DNA of 64,000 nucleotides from Lepturacanthus savala (lineage: Eukaryota > Chordata > Actinopteri > Scombriformes > Trichiuridae). The position numbers and the translations under genes are program-made. Where the stretch lies: the NCBI GenBank assembly GCA_030544235.1, contig CM060466.1, positions 22,525,575 to 22,589,574 of the forward strand, read 5' to 3'. Every line of letters starts with the position of its first letter. Positions within the stretch are counted from its first letter, which is position 1. Below, in pieces: positions 21,496-35,098 of this stretch. The notes under the pieces are model-generated. The model worked only from the letters and a program-made list of their open reading frames with translations. It was not told the origin of the DNA and made no database searches.

Positions 21496-24400
21496 TCATC
21501 GCCCATCATTTGTGGCTGCCACCATTCTTATCTGACCCTTTACCTTTCCCAGAATGCCGTGGGTCACCACAGAGGTCTTAGCCCCAAAGCTTTCCTCGCT
21601 GTCTGTGTCACCATAACAGCTGGATGTCGCCGGGGAATTGACCAGGGCAATGACTGAATCGGTCGAGTCTCTGTCTCTGTGGGCGTTGGCCAAGGCGGAA
21701 CGGGCCGAGGGCAGCGGGGCGGCGTGGGATGGAGGAGGAGTGTCACAGTCAAACAGAGGATTCGGTTTACTGCTGTCCAGCCCAGCCACAGCGGTCTCGT
21801 CCTCGGCCTCGTCCTCAGCCGAGTCCACGCTCTTGTCCTGGGCCTGGTCGTTGAGCAGAGTGACCAGGAAGTTGATGTATTTCACAGCCAGACGGAGGAT
21901 TTCGTTCTTGCTGAGCTTCTTGTCTGGCGGGTGTGTGGGAATGAGTTTTCTGAGCTCGGAGAACGCTCCGTTCACATTCTGCTGTCGCCAGCGCTCGCGG
22001 CTGTTGGTGAAGACGCGGCGAGCGAGTTTCTGAGGAGGGCCTGCAGGTGAAAAACATGTAAAGGCCTGGTGATTTTCTGTATTTTCCTTTCAACAAATCC
22101 CATAATGATAAGATCAATTCAGCAATAAATCAATCCTCCTAATAAGTATATCCTAGGTCTGATATAGCAGTCAATCCCATATACATCATCCTGCTGATGT
22201 AAATGCTCACTAGCATGCCAAACGTGAAGTATTCTGTTTACTCTAATTTGAGCAACATTTGCTAAAAACTACAGCAGCTTTCTGTTTTTGGAACTTATTT
22301 TTTGAAATGTGCTGATTATATATTTAACACATTTTTTCATAGCTTTGCATCTTGAGGGTGAGAACATGAGACACAGAAGAACAAGGAAGCACTGAGAGAC
22401 AGATTAATGCATTGTTGGTGTGTTAGTTTTTTCATATTGATTATTGAGAAATTAAAAATATAGTATATCACTGTTGTCATCCTAGTAGTACAAGTACCTG
22501 AAACATTAAGCTTCATCTAATATCAATGTCTGATTCTTTATATGCACAGAAACTCACATTCATTGATGTCCATCTCAAAGTGTGACGAGGGTCTTCTCTT
22601 AATCCGGCTGTTGACGATGACACCATAGCTTCCTCCTGATGGAGCCAGGTAAGAACTAAAAAAGATTTTATTTAGAAATACAGCAAAATGAATGAAAATG
22701 TATCATTTTTGTAACTGCACAATCAACATAGACAATAAATGAAAACTATACATAAAAAAAATCTGCTTGTCTTCTCTTCAGTAACCCCAGAGAGAGAGAA
22801 TTGTTGGAGGGAGGGCGGATGGAGAAAGCAAGAAGATGCTGGAAGCCATTAACTGAGGCGTGATTATGTTGGCGGCTTTGATTGAGTGTGCATGCAGAGT
22901 TTTAGCCCGGTCTCATTAAGGCTGGTTACTAGCTGATTCTACTTTAAGGTGATGAAATAGATCAATGCTTCCTTCTACAAGTGGGGAGAGAAGCTTATTC
23001 CCAGACCTCCACGACATCGATATAATTCCTAGTTTTCGTCATACTGCAGTTGAGCCTCCTTTGTGAAACTGTTTGGAAATACCATTTTGGTGTACAGATG
23101 AACAGTAGAAGAGCTTTGATAATGTCTGCCTCACTTCATGAGAGTGAGCTAAACGTTGACAATTTCAACGTTGCCCAGCAACATCTTTAAGAGTTCTGTT
23201 TTGGCCTCATACCGAACCTTTATGTTGCCTAAATTTAGCTGCAATTAGAAGTAAATAAGTATTTTTATGATTGATATCTTCTGGATTTGTATTGTAACTA
23301 TAGTATAACTGCACACATTCAATGATGCAACCCATTCTGATGAGTAACTTCTGCATGAGAAATGTGTGGTTCTTTTACAGCAGCACACATCCTGCTGTCA
23401 ACTTGCGTGACTACTATTAATCACAATGGGAAGTCATGAAATCCAAGCCGTTGAGGTTTCATATGAAACAGAAACATGGCAGTTTTACCAACAAGTAGAC
23501 ATCAACATCCCATCTAGCATCTCAGGAAACCAGATAGTATTTTATAGTTGCAAATGTTTGCTTTTGTCCCAATGTGCTAGATAGTTTGACCTCTTTAAGC
23601 CCCCAAAAAGTATTTAAATTGAATATTCAGAAAGAAACACGGCTCAGTCCTCAACACGTGACGAGGGGCCACAAAAGGCAAAAAGTTAAAAGCCCCCTGG
23701 TCTAATAGCTAAAACCAAACAAACCAAATCTAACCTGGTGAAGAAGGTGTGTGCAGGCAGGTACTGCTGAGACAACACGGGCCCTGGGGAGGGAGCTGGG
23801 GGGCCTCCTGGACCTCCTGGACCTCTGGGGCCTCCAGGACTGGCCACAGGCAAACAGGTGAGCTGGCTGCGGCGAAGGTCTGCATGGGGCCCATGCAGAA
23901 GGTTGGGGATTGGGTGTAGAGCAGTCAAAGGGGTAGTGGGCAGTGGGAGTGGAGGCTTGCTGTGACCGAGGCTGATGACTGGAATGTTTGGAGGAAGAGC
24001 GGAGGACGTGGAGATGGAAGGGAACAGAGCGGCGGAGGTTGGCGGTGGGAGCGGGCACGGGGAGGTCTTGGCTGGAGCCGGGAGGAGCGGCGGTGGAGAG
24101 GAGAGTATCGGGGACCTGGTGGCAGAAGCAGCAGGGGCATCAGCGTCGGCGGTCGGTCCTCCTGGCTTCTCCTCCTCCTGCTCCGTCTCCATGACAATGG
24201 ATTTTGGCACAGCGGCAGTATGTACATGGTGATTGGTCACCACTGTCGTCATGGCGATGGGGGACAGAACTGAGCCGGCGGCTGGGACGTCCCTGTGTCC
24301 CTTGTGCCCCGTTGTGGTAGCGGGATTCGAGCCATTGTTGGGGTCCGAGGATACCGCAGCCTGGCTCTGGAGGGGACTGTGATGCTCCAGGGAGGTGCAG

Positions 24401-24498
24401 GACGGGGAGGAGGCGGAGGACGAGGAGGCGGAGGAGGGGCGAGGTAGGTTGGGCGGTGAGGAGGCAGGCGGGCTGGTGGGGTTAAGCTTCTCCATCAT
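21496..24498 (-). CDS. lyl1: LYL1, TAL/SCL-family bHLH transcription factor
   Basis: Coding exons 24498-23735, 22655-22558 and 22040-21496 join in phase to 468 residues, longer than human LYL1 (about 280). The bHLH (about 295-350) begins [20 protein letters not shown] and continues through [31 protein letters not shown] just before it, and [12 protein letters not shown] with PTTPL in the N-terminal half, are LYL1-type rather than TAL1-type. LYL1 dimerises with E proteins on CANNTG sites and works with LMO2 and GATA factors in blood stem and endothelial cells. The N-terminal region is Ser/Pro-rich and the C-terminus ends in a basic GKVKGQIR tail. The start is taken at the first of two adjacent ATGs (24498). 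The frame is open to 24693 with no better start, so extra 5' coding sequence cannot be fully excluded. Linkage with fdx2 and zglp1 matches human 19p13. Confidence 0.93.
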
Positions 24499-27130
24499 GC
24501 TGGCGAAGTCTTTGGGGCGAAACCCCCGTCGATTCAAGGCCTCTTCAACTCTCAGCCGCCCGTCTTGTCTCTCTTGTGTCAAACCTCTCCTCTCCAAGAG
24601 TGTGTGTCTTTTCCATAAAGGCGACTCATAACCCTTCCTTTCCTTTGTTCCGCTTTCCTGTAGATTATGCAATATTGTGCTGCTCGACCTCACAACAAAT
24701 GAACAACGAGTAATCCATCGGTTGTTCTAATCAGCACCAGGGTCAGTATGTGAGTCCATTATCAATCACTTCAGGTTCCATATGCCTTCAGTGGAGCTAA
24801 GCCTCCACACTGATCCAGCCTCGTATACCATCGTTCTTGCCTTTACTTGTATGATTGTGACTGTGTGTGGCGTGTGGGTAGAAGTGAGTGTGTGTTCACT
24901 CCTTCACTACAACACTGCAGACGGTGCAGAAACAACAGTCCTTTTAATAGTGGGCTAATTCTGTGGTGTCGTCTCTGGGCGCAGCGTGGAGCCAAGGTGG
25001 TTGTTGCGGTTTCATTTGGACTGGATGTGTGTATTTTTCTTGCAGTACATCCTGAGCGGCAGATTCTCGGTTGTCAATGAGTCTCCACGGGCGGCTCTTA
25101 ATCAGTCTGACTTTCTATGTGTCTGTGTGTATTTTGAGGATGTGAGTCAAAATCCTTTTAAGTGTCCGACAGGTCCCAGGCCGGCGAATACTGGATTGAA
25201 ATCAAAGAGTCTGTCGAACAAAAGAAAAAGTAAAGAAGCACACGGGATATATTATTGGCGTATATTTAGAAAAAGCAATAAGATATGAAAATATGCTCGA
25301 AGGCCAAACTTTGTACAAGAACGCCACTCGTGCTAGTTCTGACTAATAAAAATGGAATGAGCGGGTGGCTGTGGGGGTTTTCCAGTTGGACGCTCCGTTT
25401 CAATTTACGGATTCATCACTGACTGCAGCTGCAATGTTAAATTTTATTGTTGGGTAAACTCAGGTTCTGCAATCGGAATTGTTCCTGTTTTGTCTTTTCT
25501 AGTGGTCGTGACTTTATTTTGAACAGTTCCCTCTTTCACAATGATGTAGAGACGACACTTACACGTAGTTTCCTTTATAAACAAATTTTGTAGAGAGTGT
25601 TTGTAGTGAGTATTGTGAGTTGAGTGTTATATCTAAGAGAGACACTACATAAAAATAAAGTTACAAATTAATATTTAGAAGGTGCAACATGAATGTGTTT
25701 TATAAAGGCATTAACAGCTGCACCAGTTTTAAGATATATTTTGCTGTGGTTTCTAAATAAAACACAGTAATGACATCTTAAATATTTTCATAAAAATACA
25801 GATACTATAGCATTTAATGTTGAGTAAAATCAAGCTTATATATTATCCTGCTTACGCTTTATGAGCAGTTCAATATTATGCATTTACTAATTAAATATAA
25901 TTAATGATTTCTGAAAATGATGCTTTTATCACCAACAATCAGTATTCTTCCTTAACAGAATTATTCTACATTATGGTGAAACATTTAAAACACATCATAT
26001 ATAATGTCACCTTTGGCTATTTAATAAATTATTTTAATTTTAAATAAAATGCACATATGCATAAAACGATTGTATACCTACCATAATTAGTAGACTGTCA
26101 CAAACAAACTGTCCATGGTTCAAATTAATTCTGGTAGATTTTATATAAAATTTATCTTCCTATTCCTTCCTTCCTATTTTTATTGCCACTTTTCAAAAAC
26201 CAATAAGTGACATTCTTCTGCCACTAATGCTAGATTTAGATATAGACACGCTGTAAATGACATATGGTAACTTATGTCAAATGTGTTTTTATTATTATAA
26301 TTTTAAATGTTACAGGCTGCAAACCAGCTTGATATAGCACAGAAGTGTATTAAAAGCATAATTTAATTAATACTCACAGATAAATTAGGGCCCCCCTTGC
26401 AGCTTCTCTCTCTCTCTGTCATTCAAAATCCGTCAGTGTGCAAGTGATCTGTGATCGCACGTGTTGTATCTCCTCAGTGTTAAACACTCCTCCTGCTCCT
26501 CCTCCTCCTCAGGTCGCCCCCACGCTCCGCCGCAGCCTGTCACCTCCTGTCCGTCAATCTCTGAGGTCAGAAATGGAGACAAACTGCCTAACACTCAAAC
26601 ACTCCAGACACTCACGCGAATCCTGATACTGTATATATGTATATATATAAATCTTACAAAATAAAAGGTAGAGTCCAAAAATATTCACAAAGATATGAAG
26701 TCACGCTGAGACCGAACGTCAGTCCAACCACACAAATTTGTTTTTTGTTGTTGCGAAGTTGCTCCGTTGAACGAAGACACGCTCAAAGCCTGGCGATGGA
26801 TGGTGTGGGTCTCTGCCAACCCCCCCACCGGTCGATATGTCATTGTCACCTCTCCTCTTCACTCTCTCTTTCACTGTCCTGTCCGTCCCTTCCTTCGCTC
26901 ACTCTCTTCGCCAAGAAGACACAATGCTCTAGATGGTTGCCAGTCGGAGAGCTCTGATACTGGCAAAACGTGTAGGGGGGGGAGAGAGCGAGCGAGGGAG
27001 AGCGAGGGAGCCATGTTGCAAGGAGAGTTTTCCGCTCCCTGCTGGACAAGAGGATGTGCGAGCACAATATGGTGGCTGCTGATAAGAGCCTCAAAAGCTG
27101 CCTGTGGCCTGTAGATAAGGAACCTCCACC
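24499..27130 (-). promoter_or_regulatory. lyl1 upstream region with GATA and ETS-type motifs
   Basis: No coding exon is seen upstream of the lyl1 start. A GC-richer block at 26720-27130 contains two GATA motifs (CTGATAAGAG near 27078, TAGATAAGGAA near 27112) and GGAA/GGAT ETS-type cores nearby. GATA and ETS control of LYL1 is known in mammals. Whether transcription starts here, about 2.5 kb upstream, is inference. The portion 25300-26400 is very AT-rich and featureless. Confidence 0.4.
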
Positions 27131-28790
27131 CCACACCTCCTCCTCCACCACCACCAATACCAACACACACACATGCATGCAAACGCACACACATACACAC
27201 GCATGCACGCACACACACATACACTAGACTGGTCAGTCCCAGACTTTGAAGAGATCTGGACTGTTTCCAAGAATATAGTGACTTCACTTATATCGTAATA
27301 TAATAAACAGACAACGATGAACTGTGCATGCATACACATGCCAGGTTGCACACACACACCGAGCATATTCACAGACAATACCACAAATAACACGGTCATT
27401 AGGGGAAATTCCTAAAGGCTTGAAAACACCTGCTATTACACTTTGCATTTAAAAAGCATATTATAAGCAAAGAAACCGCAATAAATTGTATGTGTAGTAA
27501 TAAATCTTCACTGGAACTTGAAGATGAATTGAACATAAGTTAATCAGAAACTATTTTGATAATTTTCCAAGCAAAAATACCAAACAATCATTGGTTTCAA
27601 CCTCTCAAATGGGAATCTTCTTCTTTTATTCTTTTTTATATACTGATAGTAAATTCACTCTATTCAGGCTTTGGACAATTTGGCAATATAAAACAAGCAT
27701 TTCACTATTTTCCAACATTTTATTGGCGAGGCAAAACGATCAAATGACCACAATTGGAAATAATCTGCAGATTATTGATAATGAAAAGGATCTTCAGTGC
27801 AGCTCCAATATTCACCCGCCTCATACAAACACAACCAGTCTTCATTCATGAGACAGATTATGGGAGATTTTCTGTTGTGACATCAGAGCCCACCTGCTTC
27901 ACTGATGACCAACATGCAAGTCGTCATCGTGGCAACTTTCCTCTCCAAGAGCTCCCAAACTTCCTTCCTGAATCTGTCTCACACATATTCTGTCTCGCTG
28001 TGTCTCTGCTGCCCTTTGTGTTCACACATCACTGTTCAATCCACCCCCCCTCCCCCCGCTCTCTCTTTTTCTGTCGCTCTCAACCTCAGGGTCAAAGCCT
28101 CTTTTACATTCTCTCTGTCATTTCCTTCTTAGACAGACTAAAACACTAACATTATAAAGCTTTTACAGTTACGTGACCTTCAAGGTCCTGGGAAAGAAAA
28201 CACTATGCTGAACAACTTTACAACAAATCTGTCGTCACCTTCATCATCATCAGGTTTGTTCGACTCATCATTTACAATCGGCACCAAACTAAATCACCAT
28301 CATTATCATTACCATCATCGTCATTGTAGGCGATAAACGCCTGGGGTGTGACTGTGCTGAAATAACAATACTTGATGTAGAATCAGAGTGCAGACATTGT
28401 CGTCTGTGGGCTGTCACACTACTTTGCGTCCAGCAGCTGTGGTTCCAGGTGATCGCACCGTGTGTGCTATAATAACGTTGCAGTGGCACCTCTGCTCCTG
28501 CAGATGCTGCATGAATTTGCCTGTAACATATAAAAAGCTACACAAGGGGCAGAGAGAAATCTGTTGGGATTAGAGTTTCCTGTGCTTTAAATTCTCGAAG
28601 TAATTTGATCGACTACTGCCATGTTAATTTTCTGCAGTTTGGTTTTGGAATGATAAATGCCTCTAAATGTAACTTAGCTTCATTTTGTTGGCTTTTGTGG
28701 CTATTGGCTGCTCAGAAATTTGTTGTTTGTTCATCATTTGTTGTCATCTTGTGTACAAATGAAGTGAAAGAAAGATATTTCTTCATATGA

Positions 28791-28806
28791 TGTGTGTGTG
28801 TGTGTC

Positions 28807-28850
<44 letters not shown>
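28791..28850. repeat. (TG)n(TA)n compound microsatellite
   Basis: Uninterrupted TG repeats with one TC break pass directly into TA repeats. Long open frames across it are artefacts. Confidence 0.95.
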
Positions 28851-28853
<3 letters not shown>

Positions 28854-29324
28854 GTTTTACATATACAGTGTGTTGGAACAATAATAAAACCTTGAAATCT
28901 TAAAAGCTTGTATAACATTACATTCATACGTTGTGTAACATTTTGAGTGATTACCATTAAGTATCTGTATTTTATTTACAGGCATGTATTCATGCTAAAA
29001 CAAAGGGATACAGTGCATGTGGGGTAAAGACAGGGTACAGGCAGGGTTTCCCCCCTCTGACTGTAAAAGCCTGACTTCTCTGAGAATCACAGTTGTCCGG
29101 GCTGCTCCCTGAAAAGAGAAATAGTTGACTTTCTCATTTAAGTCTCCGTGTGAACACCCAAACTGTAAATGGGAATAATAATAGAAACAAGCGATAACAG
29201 ACAGCTTCCGCTTCTCCCTTGAGTGAGGAAGAAATCAAGAGAGGATTGTTTTCATCTCAGAGCCGCCCTCCTCCCTGCTTCCTCAAAATACCCTGCTCAA
29301 TAAATGAAGTATCGATGGGGGAGC

Positions 29325-29352
29325 GTGTGTGTGTGTGCCTGTGCGTGTGTGT

Positions 29353-29392
<40 letters not shown>
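29325..29392. repeat. (GT)n microsatellite
   Basis: A GT dinucleotide array with two short interruptions at its left end. Confidence 0.95.
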
Positions 29393-29393
<1 letters not shown>

Positions 29394-32300
29394 ACCTGCA
29401 GAAACACCATTGATCTTATTGCTTGGCCAGTCATCATGTGCTAGTGAGAAGTGAAAATAGAAACCTGTCTATCCACTGAACAGTTAAATTATAGCCGTAG
29501 AACCAGGCTAAATATAATATTAACAGGTATGTGTCTGTGTATCATTGGAATCAGGATTAAGACCTGCTGACCAATGTTTAAAACAGTAACAGTTTTGCTG
29601 AAAAATTATTTCAGTTGATTATGATCGCTGTATTCAGTGAATTTGTTTGTTAGGGTAAAAAAAAAAACTAAGTGAAAGCATGCAAATATTTGGCATGTTC
29701 ATTTTAATTTTGATGAACTTTGTCAAGAAACTCACATGGTTGAGCAAAACCAGCCCGTGACAAAGTGAAGGAAAATCCCAAATGGAGACGTCAGACATTT
29801 AAGTAGATTTAACTGGATTGTGCATTATCGCTAATGTTGGAGTATAAACAGCTTCACAACAGTATAAAGATATTTATGAAACAGGAATCAATGACACAAA
29901 TTCATCTTTTAATCTTGATGCACTAGCGTGTTAGCAATTAGCCCAGCTACAGTAATTCAATAACTAGCCTTGTGACTCTGTCACAAGCCTCTAAATTTCA
30001 AAAGGAATATATAATATTTAATAATTTGCAAATGCACATGGCTGAACTCCCCAATTTGTGGTTTGACTGGGCCTTAAAAATTATAGAGCTAAAATATAGA
30101 AGTGCTACATATGTAACTTAACCAGATACAATATCCAACTAAAGTTAGCTAACGTTAGCCACTGTTAGCTACTGGTCTTATCAGAATAAGTAAAGCTGTA
30201 GCCAGATAATTTTATAATTTATTATGAATTATACAAGTTTGGTGCAAATGTTTTATTTATTTTTTTCATTCATTTTGATAGACCACAGAGAATTTTTTTT
30301 TCTATTTTCAAAACAATATTTTTAGGTTAGTAATATTTATCACTTTCCAGGGGCACTGGTATGAACCCAGCATCATAAAAGCCATATGGACATAAAGTAA
30401 GTACCTACACACACACACATGCACTTGCCCATGATAACACAAACACACTCCCCAAAGTGGGCTCCATGGCCACATTTCCTCCACGTCATGTAAACACTAT
30501 TGTGAGCGGGGCGATAGGGATCACTGGAACCTAATTGTTTGAGGCAATATTCGCGTTGCATTTCATGGAGAAAGTGACAAACAATGCTGCAAGCGCTGGC
30601 CAGGACAGACGCTCACTCTCCTTCTCTGCTGCGACAGACCCTGATTGTCCCAGATACAGGCCATCCAGCCACAGAGAACCTCGGCCTGTAGTGAAGATTT
30701 AGGACAACGTAGCATGAGGTGTTAAGACTGCAATCCTAGAAGCTGATCTTACCCAATCAAATTATTTTTTATGGTCTTACCTTGTTCTGTAAAGCAAATC
30801 AGGTCTCATGCCCTATGTTTTTATTATGTATCATTCTGATTGCTGAGGTCATTTTATTTTGTTCTTTAAAGCACTTTATTACTGTTATTTGAAAAGTTCT
30901 ATACAGGTAAATTGTAGGTTATTAATATTACTATGATTATAACACCATGACTTAGACCTAATCCACCTCATTAGCACTCAAGCAGGTGTATGATTCATGG
31001 TGAGTACTCAGAAAACATCTTAAGGTTAAAAGCAGCTCCTAACTTGCTGATTGAAGAGTAACTTTTAATAATATGGGTGTGTTAGTCTTAAATGGACTAA
31101 CACTGCTATGTTTTTGAACAGTTTCATTCCTTCTGTTCTTGATGGGGACAGAATTCACAGTTTGTGCAAAAATGTGTTTAAAAGTTTCTCTGAAGCTAAT
31201 ATGAAGCTTCAGCTGTTCAAATGACAAACGGATATCTTTGAACCTTAATCCTTTTCAAGCCAAAGTCTCTTTTTTGTTACAATACTTTCACTGCAGCTTA
31301 ACAGGGAAACGCTATCCTAGTAAACACAAAGAGGAAATTTGATGGTAAAATAGACTGTAAATGAGAGAGATATCCACTTTTGCATTTTTGCAGAAAGTGA
31401 CTGTGTCGACACTGTGGATTTTGGCCCCATCACTTATTGTTCATTAAAAGCTCATTTGAAGGGCCAGCATGAACAGGAGGAAAATTACAGCGAGGAAAAA
31501 CTCTTTCAGTGCTCACCTGATTGTTGTTTTAGGACAAACCTGTCATTCCCCTAAAAAAAACATTCCATATACATGAAAAAAAATATTTTAAAAAATGTTT
31601 TAAAATATATTCAAATTGATCAGAGTCTTTACGAGAAACAACCTGCATGCTTGCATCTATTCAAATTAATCAAGAAAAAGTGTTTGGGGGTTATTTTGTG
31701 AGTCATGTGGAAAAAGAGAAATAGAGGAACATGGCTGTCGAGATGTCATTGCACCATAAGCTTGAGCACATTGATTAATTTTCGAAATATCACAAATTAT
31801 AACAGAAGGTCAGTGTTAAACAGAAAACAACATTGAAATGAGCCGTACAAACAAGGACTATTGATTTTTGTTCAAACAGATAAACACAAAGTTAAGAGTT
31901 AAGAGAAGCGCTGGTGAGTCAACTGTATCACGTTTCACCTCAGAACACATCAAGCATAAATGATTCAGTCCGTTCTCATAACCGCCATAGAAAATTAAGG
32001 CCTAGAGCGTAGAGTTTTTTTTTTTTTCTCCCTGACTTCAAAATTCAGATCGGCTTCAGCCCAACAGATCTTAAGGAGATTATTTTTATCTCCTTGCTGT
32101 TTAGATTTGTGGTGCTCCTGATTACTGTAACGGCACCTCGTACAGTGTCAGCCGCATGACGACGGTCACACATTGCTCCTTTCCCAGGATGCACCTGGCC
32201 TGGGGCGAGTGGCGGACGTGGGGGACAGCTGCTTCCTGAGCACACTTCCTGGTTTGGTAGAGGAGGGGGGGGTCGTGGGTTTAGTGGGGGGGGAGACGCA

Positions 32301-33843
32301 GGGCTGGATTATAGAGTGTCTGGTGGAGCCTTTTCCAAACAGGATATATCTGCCACGACCACAGGTGTGAGGGCAACAATGTTCCTCACTCTCACCTACA
32401 TTTAAAGAAAAAGATGAAACCAAAGACCCTATAATCAGACGGGAGAGTTCGGTTAAGGGATGAGAGCGGGAAGTGGAAGAAAATAAAGCGAGGAAAGTGC
32501 ACAGAGGGAGGCGAGCATATAGGGAGCTGGGGGGGAGGAGGAGGGGGTTCCTTTATTGTCTCCTGTCTCAGATTAGACTCACTCAGCTGAGAGGGAGCGG
32601 GTAGGCAGTCAGCTAATTAGAACATAATGGACTCAATCAATAGTTTCCTTGATTGCACACATACTGTACATTCCGCATTCGAACAGTTGAACAGCAGCCA
32701 GAAAAGTGTCACAGCAGCAGGCCTCATGAAAATAAACGAGTGTAAAATATCACCACGCCGTCATTCTTTTCACAGCTCCAGAAATCATTTTGATGGAGGT
32801 CCACAGGGCATGTGTGCACGTCATACTGAAGAGATATTATTACTGTATATAATAGTAGTTTTACTAGCTGCAGAAGCTTGGTAGAAATTTTATACGTTGG
32901 CTGGAGGCGTAAATAGATGGTGACGTTTGGGAGAAGGCTAAATGGAAACTAGAGAACCCAACTTGTGCATTTAATGATTATTTTGAGGATCTTCTGCTCA
33001 GAAAAAAGTCTTTTATTTTATTGACTTTTAGAACACAGTAAATCCAATCAGAGCAAAAGGTAATTCAATAAACCAATAATTGGATAAAACAAAATGTATA
33101 TTTTTATACATATCCCCTTTAGATAGATGGTAGTATAGACTCCCAAAATTGACAAAAGGCATAAAACTATTGTCAAAACCATTAAAGGTGTAAGTTTCAT
33201 GCTATGTTTCAAAACACTCAATGGAGGAGTGGCTCATCAATATTAATGATCAGGCAGACACAAAACAACCTGTTCTTCAGAGAAGCTTGAGAGAGAAGGT
33301 ATAAAACTATATTTAGATCATTTTTGGTACTTAAAACCATACATATATCCTATTAGGGATATCAAAACTCTAAACTAAACCCAGGAAAAGTGTACTATAT
33401 GGGACCTTTACAATAATGTAATTATAAAAAAAATAGTGTAAAATAAAATTAAAGCTTTATACAGGCTTTTGAAAATAATTCATAAATTAAATGTTCAGAC
33501 TGAAGCAGATGACAAACATAAATAAAGATCCATAAAATGAGTGTAAGATAGAAACATACAACCACATGAAATAAAACACTAACGTTAAGACAAAATATCA
33601 AGTGGTATTAATGAGATTCCATTGTTGTAATTGCTCTAACTGTAAAATGTCACTGTAGTGAAGACCGCTCTGAGTTGTTTGACCTCTTAGGCCTCACCTT
33701 GACCTCTGACTCGTCACATGGTCTTGAATACGTGCAGAACTTTACGAGTGTGTTGCGGCTTTTCAAACAGCAACTCGCATCACTTCCACTTTTGGCAGCA
33801 AACTACAAATATTTCCAATGAGATGAGCACTGACAATAGCTGT

Positions 33844-33848
<5 letters not shown>

Positions 33849-33888
<40 letters not shown>
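33849..33888. repeat. (GT)n microsatellite
   Basis: A pure GT array of about 20 units. Confidence 0.95.
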
Positions 33889-33889
<1 letters not shown>

Positions 33890-34028
33890 CTCTCTGTTTT
33901 CCTGTGTCTGAGTGCCAATATGTGTTTCTAATTCTGTACTTGTATTTTTAAGAATGTCTAAGTATATTGTACATACTGCATGTATTTGTTTGTGTCTGTA
34001 AGTGTTTGTATGCATGTGTACGTGCGTG

Positions 34029-34029
<1 letters not shown>

Positions 34030-34122
<93 letters not shown>
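34030..34122. repeat. Long (GT)n microsatellite
   Basis: About 46 uninterrupted GT units. It is able to form Z-DNA and is likely length-polymorphic. Confidence 0.97.
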
Positions 34123-34123
<1 letters not shown>

Positions 34124-35083
34124 ATGCTCCCGGGTCACAATGACACTGTGTGGAACAACAGTGTATTGTGTCTTCCTCTCTCATATTACTCATCATCAGC
34201 ACTGCCGCCATCCAAATTCCACTGGTGTGTTCGTGGACTCGGCCCTGTTGTCATCTGCCATCCTGCAATAATAGGAAACACAGCATCACTTTTCCACTTT
34301 CTCCCTCACTTTTGCTAATTCAAAATATATAAGTTCCTGTTTGGAGCCCGTTCTCTGCTCTGGATTTGATTGTTTGTTTTAGATAAAATGTTAGTTTGCT
34401 TTTGTATCTAAAATGCTTTTGCTGTACATATTGTGCTGTTTTTTATAGCGTATCAGGTTGAGAACCGTTTCTAACGTAGCATAGCAACCGCTACCTCTTC
34501 TACCAATATGTATCTATAAGGCTGAGTGATTCATAAAATGTACTGATTAACTCCTGTGTGTTAGCCGTTACTTGACTGAAAACATGCTTTTGATGGCTTG
34601 GAGTAAAGTAATGATTAGCCAGCAGACTTATTAGAGTTATGCTATTTGATCATTGCCCAACGTATTTTCTATGATCTTTTTATTTTTTATGATCAAATGT
34701 TTATGTTCTGAAGGTATCAGCAACAAATCATATAGACATAGCTGCATTTAGGCCATTCATGTGTCCATATACTTCCTCCCACCTAGTTTTATATTTTATT
34801 TTAATATTACAAAAACACACACAAAATGTCGCCTGTTCTGTTTCTTTCTATTATAGCAACCGCTACCAAGCCTAAATTTGAAAATCTAAGTTCTTCACTA
34901 ATATGTGAGACCATTTTCACATCTCATTTACACCAAAATAAAACAATTACACTAAGAAAGAGTGGTGATAATTCATTATAATAATAATTTATAATATAAC
35001 ATATAATTTAATAATAAAATGATAATTAATTTCAATCACTTATTTATTGTGGACAATGTACAATCAGTAGTTCATATATTTTA

Positions 35084-35098
35084 CCACTAGATGGCGAC
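35084..35098 (+). promoter_or_regulatory. CTCF-like core motif
   Basis: CCACTAGATGGCGAC, a strong match to the CTCF core, in the middle of the gene-free interval between lyl1 and the forkhead gene. This is a motif match only. Confidence 0.4.

Noticed and set aside
24499..24693. Upstream extension of the lyl1 frame by 65 codons
   Set aside because: No LYL1-like sequence; the double ATG at 24498 is the better start. Kept as a minor possibility in the gene entry.
33803..34318. Open frames of Cys-Val or His-Thr repeats
   Set aside because: They are translations of (GT)n microsatellites.
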